From: Ceratotherium simum simum
Taxonomy: Eukaryota > Chordata > Mammalia > Perissodactyla > Rhinocerotidae
Reading direction: 5' to 3'
DNA length: 64,000 nucleotides
Assembly: GCF_000283155.1 (NCBI RefSeq)
Contig: NW_004454181.1
Span: 18,380,825 to 18,444,824 of the forward strand
Shown: positions 23,201-35,200 of the stretch, one piece after another
Layout of the letters: every line of letters starts with the position of its first letter
How positions within the stretch are numbered: position 1 is the stretch's first letter
Program-made: the position numbers and the translations under genes
Notes under the pieces: generated by a model
What the model was told of the DNA's origin: nothing
What the model saw: the letters and a program-made list of their open reading frames with translations, nothing else
The model's database searches: none

Positions 23201-26200
23201 GCCCAGTACGTGAGGACACGGGATAGGCAGAGGCCCCAGGCCCCGCTGTAAACCCTCAGGTAGAAAGCCTCATTCCACTGTACAAAGCGGGTTTCTTTGA
23301 GAGCCCGACAGAGGCAGATAAGCTGAGCTTATCTGCAGTGTGATTGCCATGCTTGAGGGAAAGGCCACTAACGCTTGCTAAGTCCTAAGTGCCAAATACT
23401 TCACATTTACGGCAGCTTGACCTCCATTTTTCAGATGAGGACACTGGAATTCACAATTCACGTGCCCAAGGTTAATACATAGTGGAGTTGAGATTCCACC
23501 CCAGAACTGCCTGACTTCAGAATCTCTGCCAAGCTGCGCCTCCATATAGACAGGGTGTGGGGGTGTGTTTGGTACAGGGAGAAACTTGGCTGTATTCATT
23601 CTTTTCTTTTTTTTTTTTGAGGAAGATTGGCCCTGAGCTAGCATCTGTTGCCAATCCTCCTCCCTTTTTCCTTTTTTTCTCCCCAAAGCCCCAGTAGATA
23701 GTTGTATGTCATAGTTTTACATCCTTCTAGTTGCTCTATGTGCGACACCGCCTCAGCATGGCTTGATGAGCGGTACGTAGGTCTGCACCCAGGATCCGAA
23801 CCTGCAAACCCTGGGCTGCTGAAGCAGAGCACATGAACTTAACCACTACGCCACCGGGCCAACCCCTCTTTTTTTTTTAATAGACTATTTTTTAGAGCAG
23901 TTTTAGGTTCATGGTACTATTGAGCAGAAAGTACAGAGATTTCCCGTATACCCATGACCACACCTCCCCCATTATCAGCAGCCCCCACCAGAGTGATATA
24001 TTTATTACAATCAATGAACCTATGTTGACACATCATAATCACCGAAAGTCCATAATTTACATTAGGGTTCACTCTTGGTGTTGTACATTCTACAGATTTG
24101 GACAAATGTATAATGACATGTATCCACCACTGTAGTACTATACAGGGTAGTTTCAGTGCCCTAAAAATCCTGTGTGTGTCCTACCTATTCGTCCCTCCCT
24201 TCCCCAATCCCTGGCAACTCTTTCCAGAATGTCATATAGTTGGAGTCACATAGTATATCGTCTTTTCAGATTGACTTCTTTCACTTGGTACAGTCATGTG
24301 CCGCATAACAACATTTCAGTCAACAACGGACTGCACATACGATGGTGGTCCCATAAGATGAGTACCATACAGCCCAGGTGTGTAATAGGCTGTGCCATGC
24401 AGATTTGTGTAAGTACACTCTATGACGTTCACACAGTGACGAAATCGTCTGACAACACATTTCTCAGAATTTAACCCTGTCGTTATGTGCTGCGTGGCTA
24501 TAATATGCATTTAAGTTTCCTCCATGCCTTCTCATGGTTATGCATTATTTTTTACTCATGCAAATAGTTTTTAAGCACCTACCTCTGCCAGGCACATACT
24601 GGGTGCTGGGCAAATGGTATAGACAAAGTGAACGTGGCCCCTGCTGTCTGGAGCCAGAGCTTAGCAGGAAGAGACACATAAATGAGTAAATATTTGGCGA
24701 TGGAGAACAGCATGCTATGAGGGAGAACTGGGGGGCCCTGATTTGGAATGATGAGGGGTCAGAGAAGGCCTCTCAGGAAGTGACATTTAAACCGCTATCT
24801 GAGGGACAAGCAGAAATGAGGATGAAGAGCATCGCAGACAGCTGTTGTTGTAGCTTTCAGAATCCCGCCCACCCTTGAGTCTAGCCTTTGCCAGGAATCC
24901 CCAGCTGCTAACTCCTTCTTGACATGTATTCTTGCCCGTTCCAAAGGTCCATAACTTTTTCTTTTGTGCACCTATGGCTTCCTGTGAGAATCTACTCAAG
25001 CCAGTGGACCCTTTTCCCTGGAGAGTGTACAGAGGAAAGACCTACAAATGTGTTGCTTTGAGCTCTCTTCTCCTGGTTGGCACAAGGGAAAATCCAGAAG
25101 GAGTTAAGCTTGGCTGAGTTGAGCAGGGAGGGAGGTCGGGATGTAGCATATCTGACTTGTGTTTGGGGCCTTTGAACTGCCTTGATGAGGGCAGCACGGC
25201 CCGGGCCAAAGGTCACTTGGCTAATTTCCGGCAGCTGCTGCCTACAAAACACCAAGGGTCTGAGATTGCTGTTACTTCTTGTCCAGAGCCTTAGAACCCT
25301 CTGCTTAGAGGAAATACACAAGTAGCCTGCAAGCTTGTGGGGGCTGCTGAAGGGGTGGGAGGGGGGCCGCTATTTGGGGGAGCTGCAGCCCCACATTGGC
25401 TGCTGCTACCAGCTGTGTGGGAAGAGGCTGGCCAGGAGAGGTTCATGCATGACCCCTCTGCCCAGGTTGATGTCCTGCTCTAAATCCTTCAGTGGCTCCC
25501 CTCAGGGCAGGCCAGGTATCTTAGCAGGGCATACAAGCTGGGACACCACCCCCTCTCACGGCCTGCTTTGTCCAGCACACCCTACCTGTCTGGCTGTTCC
25601 AAGGGCTCCAGATTCCCCGGATGGGACACCTGTGTGGCTTTGTAGGTGTTGTATTCCCTGCTGAGCTTCCTTTAAAGAAGAGCTCTTCTTCCTTTAAAGA
25701 GCTTGCGCATCTTCAACAGGTCAATTCCTAGACGTCCTTCCAGAACTTGGCGAGATAGATCTGTCCTCCTCAAAGTGCTGCCCACTGCCCTGCCACTCTA
25801 TATAGATGGCCACACCTTCCTCTGTGGGCCCTGGGCACTCGGTACTCACCACTGCAATTCAGTCCTCTTTCCTCCCTTCTTCTCCCCTCCCTCCCTTGAT
25901 TCCTTCAACAGTTAGTTATTGGGCACCTGACCAGGTGCAAAGGCAGACCCAGACCCTGCCCTCAAGGAATTTGAAGTCCTGTGTGGCCGCATAAATTCAT
26001 CAAACAATGAAGATGAATAATACACAAGGTCAAGTCTTTTCCTTAAAGAAGTTAAGCTGGGGGTAAAAGATCTTCTCCATGATTAAAGTAAATAAATAAA
26101 AGGTTGAAAAAGATACATTAAAAATCTTCTAGTCTCAGATCTGTTGCTAGTTAAGTAAAGCCCCGAGTTATAGGATAGGACTTTTTCAAACTGAGTTCTT

Positions 26201-29200
26201 CATATGTAAACGAAAGGGAGAGGAAATAATTTATTCAGGCTTTAGCATCTTCCGTGTGCAAAGCTCTAGGGCCACCAAGATAGCCGTGTCCTGGCCTCGA
26301 GCTCTCTGGGGGAACAAGCCAGAAGAGATGAGATCCCAGCGTGAAATTTCACCTCAACCTTCATTTTCACCGGGTAGACCTCCCTTCCCTCAGAGAAGAT
26401 GGGGGGCTTTCACAGTGCCCATAGCTTTCCTTCCTAATGTTGATCACAGTTTGGAATTCCGTAGTTGTCTTATTATTTGATTGCCATCTCTCTCTCTTAC
26501 TGGGCCAATAAACTCCATGAGAGTGGGTAATATGTCCATCTTATTTTTTTTACAACAGCTTTATTGAGGTATAATTCACATACCATAAAATTCAGCTCTT
26601 TAAAGTATGCAATTCATTTGCCTTTAGGGTATTCGTAGAGTTGTGCAACCATTAACACTATCTAATTTTAGAGTATTTTCATCATCCCAAAAAGAAACCC
26701 CATATCCATTAGCAGTCACCCCTCATTAAACTCCACCCCCAGCACACGGTAACCACTTATCTACTTTCTGTTTATGTGGATTTGCTTATACTGGACATTT
26801 CATATAAATGGGATGATACAATTTGTGGCTTTTTATGACAGGCTTTTTTTTCACTTAGCATAATGTTTTCAAGGTTCGTCATGTTGTAACATGTATCAGT
26901 ACTTCATTCATTTTTGTGACCTAGTAATATTCCATTGTATGGATAGACTGCATTTTATTTATCCATTCATCAGTTGATGGACATTTGGGTTGTTTTCCTT
27001 TGGGGACTATTATGAATAATGCTGCTCTGAACATATGTGTATACACATTTTTGTGTGGCCATATGTTTTCGTTTCTGTTGCGTATATACCAAGGGTTGGA
27101 ATTGCTGGGTCATGTTGTAACTCTGTGTTTCACATTTTGAGGAACTGCCAAACCATTTTCCACAGTGGCTGCACCATTTTCCATTCCCACCAGTGGTATA
27201 TGAAGGTTTTGATTTGTCCACATCCTCACCAACACTTGTTTATTTTCTGTTTTTGTTTTTGTTATTATAAAAGCATCCTAGTGGGTGTGAGGTGGTATCT
27301 CATTGTGGCTTTGAATTGCATTTCCCTGATGATTAGTGATGTTCAGCATCTTTTGTATATCTTCTTTGGAGAAATATCTGTTCACTCCTTTGCCCATTTT
27401 TAAATTGGGTTGTCTTTTTATTGTTGAGTTGTAAGAGTTCTTTATATAATCTGAATACTGTCTCTTATTGATATATGGTTTCCAAACATTTTCTCCCTTT
27501 CTGTATGTTTTCTTTGCACTTTCTTGATGGTGTCTTTTGAAGCATGAAAATTTTTAATTTTGAAGTCCAACTTAGGTATTTTTTCTTTTACTGCTCCTGC
27601 TTTTGGTGTAATGTTGAAGAAACTTTTGCCGAATCTAAGTCATAAAGATTTGCTCCTGTTTTCTTCTAAGAGTTTTTTAGTTTTAATCTTACATGTATAT
27701 CTGTGTCCATCTCATTCCAGACTGTATCCCCAGTGCCTGGAATAATGCCTAATGTATAGAAAGATACTGAGTGAAATGAATGAACTCATACTCTTGAATG
27801 AACAGATATCTCCTAGTCCCAGAGCTGTTTACTTAAGTAAAGCCCCAGGGTTAAGCAAGTGGCCTTATATAGAGGAGGGGCACCAATTTGTTTTAATCTC
27901 ATCCCCCAGTGAACCTGCCATCAGTGGCCTCTCACAATTCCTTTTCTGCCAGCTTCTCCTTTCCTGTTTTTCCTCAATTTTCCTTCCCTTTAGTGTCCCC
28001 ATTTGACAAAATGTTGTGAAGACATTTCCTAAATAAATTGCGTCTGGTCTACTTTGGCAAAATTGTAAATATGGTAAATACATAAGAAAATGTTTTCCAT
28101 CATAAAAATCTTGGTTGGTTTGATATTTCTCTCACTGGTTTTTCTTGTATTAGACAAATAAATTCTGATCACATGGCAGTGTATAAATTACAAAGGAAAA
28201 GTCGTCTCCTGGGGGGATGTATGATGTCTGAAACTTTAGAAAAAAGTCTATGTTCTTATAGAAAGGAAAAAGGTAAAATGTCAACAACTAATGAATCTAG
28301 GGGGAGAATGTTCGAGAGTTCTTTGTACTATTATTTTAACAACCTTTTTTAGGTTGAATGTTTTCAAAAAATTGTCCCTCACAGTCCCGCCCACAGAGAG
28401 AATTAAGCCATGGACCCTGAGAGGTTACCGTGTGCCGGGTGCTTCCATTGGTTTTTCATTTACTCCTCAGCTACTGAGGAGGGAACAAAGGTGAAAGCAG
28501 GTGAGGCAGGTGACCAGGTGGTACAGCTGGTTGAGCAGTAGAACCAGAATTTGGATGAGGGTCTCCGACCTCAGGGCCTACATTCTTTTGTGGCCTGTAT
28601 ATCTGGAATGGTGAACCTTTTGCCAGGAATGACTGGCTTCTTTGGAGCTGATCGTCTCCTTCACCTGCCTCTGTCATCATGTCCCTGACACTCTACCAGC
28701 CTGTGCTCAGGGAGGGCGGATGGGAGACGGTCCAGGAGTTTCTGGAATAGAGGGGCTGCCATCCTAGGGCTTGAAGGAAAACGAACAGGATGTGGAGGGA
28801 ATCGTTGCCCCCTAACCAGCCAGCAGGCGGGCCCCCTCACCTCGCTTTCCTGGGGCATCTGAGGCTCTCAGGAGGCAGCCCTGACCCCCCCTTCTGCCCT
28901 GCCTGTCCTCCAGGAGCTGAAGCTGCCCACCTTCCGAGCCCACTCCCCACTCCTGAAGAGCCGCCGGTTCTTTGTCGACACCTTGACCCTGCTGAGCAGC
29001 CACTGCCAGCTCTGCCCCGCCGCCCGGCACCTGGCCGTCTACCTGCTGGACCACTTCCTGGACCGCTATAGCATCACCACCTCCAAGCAGCTCTACGCCG
29101 TGGCCATCTCCTGCCTCCTGCTCGCAAGTACGTGGAACCCGCTTCCTCCTGCGTGCGGTCTCCTCCTCCGTGAGCCTGAGCGCTCCCAAATCATTGTACG

Positions 29201-32200
29201 TTTCCATGGTCTTTGCACATCTTCCATGTTCATCTTTAGATGAGTACGAATTATAGTAATAATAATAATATAATAATAATAATCTACATTTTCTTTAACA
29301 TCTGTAATGTACCAGGCTAAGTGATAAGGACTTGAGCAGCTTGACCTTCATGAATCCATACAATGACCCCAGGAGACAGGGGCTTTTAGTACCCCATTTT
29401 ACTGAGGCACAGAGAGGTAAATAAACTTGCCTTGGGTCACCCAGCTAGTATATAGCAGACAGGATTTGAGCCCAGAACTGCACAGTGCCAGAACCTCTGC
29501 TCTTAACCCCATGTCAGCTGCTTCCTGGTATGCGACCGCTGGATGTGCTGGGAGGGGAACTCGAGCAACCACTGTTCTTAAAGGGGTTTAGAACTGTGGC
29601 TGATTGGAGCCCGAGCAGGATCCATTATGTAGTCACCAGGCCTGGGCACAGGTCTCTCGGGGTTTGCATCTTCCAATGAGGCCTCACTAAAAACACGGTA
29701 CAGCTTTGACCATCTGTCTGTCTGCCTTGGTAGGGATTCCCAGGTGAATATGCTGCTGCTCGGGTCATCTGCTTAAAACACAGCTCTGCCGTGCCGCCCT
29801 GCCACTTACAGTTGCCCCCTGGTGTACCAACGGTCTGAGGAGAAGGACTAGCCATCAAGGTCCTGCCTCCGTGACCTCAGACCTTTCTCCTCTTCGCTCC
29901 CTGGGTTCCAGCCAAGCCCCCTCCTGAAACAGAACTTTGCAGATGCTGTTCCCTCTGCCTGGAGAGCTTCCCGTTCCCTCCCCCTACCCGTCTGGTCCTG
30001 GTTAATCGTCACTCAGGCCCACATCCCCAAGAAAGCATTCCCCCACTGCCCTCGGCAGGTAGAGTCTCCCTGATGTAAGTCCCGTGGTGTCATGTACTTT
30101 AATTAACACCTCCCCTCCCCAACTAAGCAGTGAGTTTCAGGGAGGGAAAGGAGCCTGGCACATAGTAAGACCTCGAAAAAATATTTGCGTGACAAATGAA
30201 ATGAATGGAGCCAGGGGTTCCTTGAGAGCTGGGCTTCCGCGCTTCTCCAAGTTGCCCTTAACGCACAGGAGCGGAATGCCCCAGAGTGGCTGGCTGCAGT
30301 CGTGCATTTCCTTGACATCTAGTATTTTATCCTTAAGACTCAATCAGATTTTACATTCCTCTCCACAATATGTTATTGTCCTGTTTTATTCTGTGGGCAT
30401 CCCCCAATCCTTGAGTCTCACTGATGCTACAAGAAGATAGCACCCACTTTCTCCTGTGGCTTTGTCTGCTCCTGGCACGCTACCATGCACCCCCATGGGC
30501 ACAGTCACCCAGTTTCAGAAGCTTTGGAGTTTTCAGAATTCCGTCTTGTTTTCCACCCTGGCGTCTTCCACCTGCTGCTATTTAGAATCCTTTTGGCTGC
30601 TTTGGGTTCACAGCCTCCCAATTTGTGATTTTCTTTACCTTGGGCCAGCTGGATTTCCCGTGTTATACGGAGGAGCCTGTCTTGCTAGGAGGCCAGCCTG
30701 TTTGCTCCTTCCGAGTCCCAGATCCACATGCAGCTCTCTTTAGTCTTGGGAGGAGATGCAGGGCTTGTGAGGCATCCCCATCAGCGGAGGGCAGAATGGG
30801 CATCGCATTTCAAGAGGCCCCGGAGAAGTCTGCGCCGTGGCCTTTGGCCTGCCGCTGTCTGTGATCTGTGGGCTGCATCGAGGCCCGCGGGGCCCGGGAC
30901 TTGGATTTCCATGGGGCCCTGGAGGCTCTCCCCCAGCGCCTGTCTGGGGAGCTGGGACGAGAGGCGCACACTGGAGACTCCTTTGTGCTGCCGCTGCCAT
31001 GGCGGGGGCGGGGCAGGGGTGCCCTGCAGACGGAGAGGCAGACCCCCACCCACACGTCTGAGGGCAGCAGCCAGCCTCGGACGGCAGGGATGGATTTTTC
31101 AGGACACCTGCCATATGCTCAGAGGCCCAAGGAAAGAAAAGTTTCCATGACAGCCTGAAATCCTATTCATTCCTCCCACCCCTCTCCCTAGGCCGACCAC
31201 CGTCAGCCGTGAGGGAGGTCACCTTGCCTCAGGAAGTTTTGAGTTCTGCTAATTCTGTACCAAATAATTTCCAGATAGATAAGAAGAGCGACAGTTCTTC
31301 CTGCCCCCACCTGTCAGTTCTGAGGTTTTTAGAGCTGCTTCCAGATAAAGGCGTTTGCACAGATGGAACCTTTTCACCTACATGCAGCCCATTCTGCCCA
31401 AATAAAGCAGGGGTCAGTCAAAGACCCATGTCTACAGGCCTGTGGAAGGAGGTGGAAAAAGCAGGAGCCTGTAGGTTGCTCCGTGGTGGACAAGTGTCAT
31501 AGCCGCCCCTTGGTCCCTCTATGACCGAGTTAATTGTTTGTGTTTCTTCCCTTAACACAGACCAGACTGTAAATATAGTCTAGATATAAATATACTATAA
31601 ATATGGTAGAGCCACTCTCCTTAATCTTTCATCTTATACATCACCCCTCCCCCAACCGTCTTGTTGTTGTTGTTTAGTTAAAGGGATAATTTGAAAACGT
31701 GGATGGGCCGGCCCTGTGGCTTGGTGGTTAAGTGCGCGTGCTGCAATGCTGGTGGCCCGGGTTCGGATCCCGGGTGCGCATCGAGGCACCACTTCTCCGT
31801 CCATCCTGAGGCCGAGTCCCACATACAGCAACTAGAAGGATGTGCAGCTGTGACATACAACTATCTACTGGGGCTTTGGGGGAAAAAAATAAAATCTTTA
31901 AAAAAAAAAAAGAAAACGTGGAAACCCCACCCACTTCCAAGTGAGTTGGCTTTGACAGTGTGGCATAATAATCTTCATCCTGGCGGTGGCAGCTTCCTTG
32001 CTTACTGGTCCCTTTCTACCCGCCCAGCCCTGTACCAAGCACTTAACCCACACATCTCATGGAATCCTCACAACCAGCTTACGTGGTCGTGCTGTCATCT
32101 GCCCATTTTATAGGTTCAGAGAGGCTAAGTAACTTGCCCAAGGTCACACAGCTAAGAGTTTTATTTTTTTTAGTTGAGGTAAAATTTATACCACAACATA

Positions 32201-35200
32201 AAATTCACCATTTTAACCATTTTAAAGTGTGCAATTATGTGGCATTTAGTACATTCTCACTGTTGTACAACTGTCACCTCAATCTAGTTCCAGAACATTT
32301 GCATCACCCCAGAAGAAACCCTCGTACCCATTAATCAGTCACTTCCCATTCCTTCCCACCCCTGGCCCCTGGCAACCACTAACCTGTTTTGTGTCTGTAT
32401 GGATTTGCCTATTCTGAATATTTCATGTAATATAATACGTGGCCTTTTGTGTCTGGCTTCTTTCACTTAATGTTTTCAAGGTTTGTCCGTGTTGCGGCAC
32501 GTGTCAGTACTTCAGTCCTTGCTGTGGCTGAATAATCTTTCAGTGTCTGGATAGACCATGATTAGTTGATCCATCCATCTGTTGATGGACATTTGGGTTG
32601 CTTTCACCTTTAGGCTGTTGTTGGTTAGTGCTGCTATGAACATTCAGGTACCAGTTTTGTTTGAACACCTGTTTTCAGTTCTCTTGGGTATATACCTAGG
32701 AGTGGAATTGCTGGTCCTATAGTAATTCTGTGTTGACATTTTTTTTTTTTCCTGAGGAAGATTCGCTCTAAGCTAACGTCTGTGCCAATCTTCCTCTAAT
32801 TTGTATGTGGGTCACTGCCACAGGATGGCTGATGATGAGTGGTGTAGGTCTGCACCCGGGAGCTGAACCTGGGCCGCCAAAGTGGAGCACGCTGAACTTA
32901 ACTGCTAGGCCATGGGACCAGCGCCTCTGTGTTGAACTTTTGAGGAACCTTGGAGTTTTGCTTTTGCCTGGTGTTGCTGCTCAGAGATGACTGGGTGCTA
33001 GGTCCTTAGCCCATGGTCCTTAGCCATGGACCAGCATGCAGAGGAGAGAGGGGGGAAAAGAAAGCTAGGAAAGCAAGAGTAGTGACCAGTGGTCGTTTTG
33101 CTAGGGTAGCATGGCCTTAGATGTAAGACCTTATTATTATGATACAAGAAGTATGAGGTACATTTTTATTGTGAAAAATCTGAAAGATCCAGAAGTGCCT
33201 AGTGTACAAAATTGGTTTACCCCCCAGACCTGTAGTCCCACTCCTACAGTTTGGTGTGTAGCCTTACAGACCTAGATGTACTTATGTGTTTTCATAATTG
33301 GGAAAATAAACCTCTTTTCACTTACAAGGACTGGTGGGGAGTGAATCATAGATTACACTCATATAAACTGCCCAGTATACAAAATTGCCAGGTTGCCTCT
33401 CTTCCTCCCTTTTCCATTCTTTTTTTTCTCTCCATCTAATCCCGATTCCATCATACTTTCCTTTGCAAACTTCTGTCTTCTTTCGCTGTGACTTCCGGCT
33501 TCCCACCCCCTCCCTGGGAAAACAAGGTCTCTCAGTGCTGGGTTGTTTTCTTCTGGACTGTGAGCCCCATCCTGCCCCTGGCCGACAGCTTCTGGCGTGT
33601 GAAAAGCAGTGGAAGCTAAGGGTGACAAGTCCATCTCTTTCTTGGGGTAAAGTTCTGACTACTGGTTTTTGTAGCTGAGGCCGAGCATAGGCTGGCCTTC
33701 ACCTCAGCCCTCATCCTCCTCCCCAGGAGAGGGAGGCCTCCAGCAGGAGGCTGGTCACATGGCCTTTCTGCAAGGAAGGGGCCCCTCTCTAGACACCGGC
33801 CCTCCCGCAGGGCAGCGTCCCTTAGTCCAGGTGGAGCCTGTCATGCTGTGCTGTGCTTATCTGTGGAATGGCCCATCTCCTTCCTGTAGATTTCTAAAAT
33901 TAGAAAAGGTATACTCGGGCCGGCCCCGTGGCTTAGCGGTTAAGTGCATGCGCTCCGCTTCTGGAGTCCTGGGTTCGGATCCCGGGCGCGCACCGACACA
34001 CCGCTTCTCCGGCCATGCTGAGGCCACGTCCCACATACAGCAACTAGAAGGATATGCAGCTATGACATACAACTATCTACTGGGGCTTTGGGGGAAAAAA
34101 ATAAATAAATTAAAAAAAAAAAAGGAATGGTATACTCACTTGTAAAGTGAGATTCAAAGAATAAAATAAAAACCTATTGCCATCCCACTCTCTAGAGGTA
34201 ACTTCTGGGGCCTGTCCAGTGGCGCAGCAGTTAAGTGCATACGCTCCGCTTCCGTGGCCCGGGGTTCGCAGGTTCGGATCCCGGGCACGCACTGATGCAC
34301 CGCTTGTCAAGCCATGCTGTGACGGCGTCTCATATAAAGTAGAGGAAGATGGGCACGGATGTTAGCCCAGGGCCACTCTTCCTCAGCAAAAAGAAGAGGA
34401 TGGGCATCAGATGTTAGCTCAGGGCTGATCTTCCTCACACACACACAAAAAAAAGTAAAAAAAAAAAAAGAGGAACTTCTGGGAACAGGTTTTTTTGTCT
34501 TCTTCCAAAAGTGATCTAGTATATTTTCTAGAAATGGTCTGTGTATATACAGACGTACAGTCAATCCTCATGATTCACAAATTCCGTACTTGCAAATTTG
34601 CCTACTCGCTAAAATTTGTAACCCCAAAATCAGTACTCACAGAACTTTTGTGGTCGTTCGTGGACATGTGCGGAGCAGCAAAATATGTGAGTTGCCCGGC
34701 ATGCCCGTTCCCAGCGGAGGTCGAACCAGGCAACACTCTGCCTTCCTGTTTCAGGTCTCACACTTAAAACAAGTGTCCTTTTCTCACTCTATTTACTGCC
34801 ACGTTTTCTCATTTTTCTGCTTATTGATGATTTTGCTATTTAAAATGGCCCCCAACCATAGCAGAAGTGCTGTCCAGTGTTCTTCCATACAGGAAGGCTG
34901 TGACATGCCTTGTGGAGAAAATATGTGTTTCAGGTGAAATGTGTGTGTTCAGGCATGAGTTATGGTCAGCTGTGAGTTCAACGATAATGAATCAACAATA
35001 TATTCAACAGAAATACACAAAACAAGGTTATATATTGATCGATTGATGAAAATGTGGTCAGAGGCTCATAGGAACCTAACCCTCTGTTTCCTGTGGGAGC
35101 AATGGTTCTGTATTCACTAATTCTGTGTTCATGGGACTTGATAGAATGTGACTCCTTAAATAACCAGAATCGACTGTATATTTACACAAGTGGGTTAAAA

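Noticed and set aside
26546..27703. Functional L1
   Set aside because: It is 5' truncated, frames are broken, and only about 1.2 kb remains.
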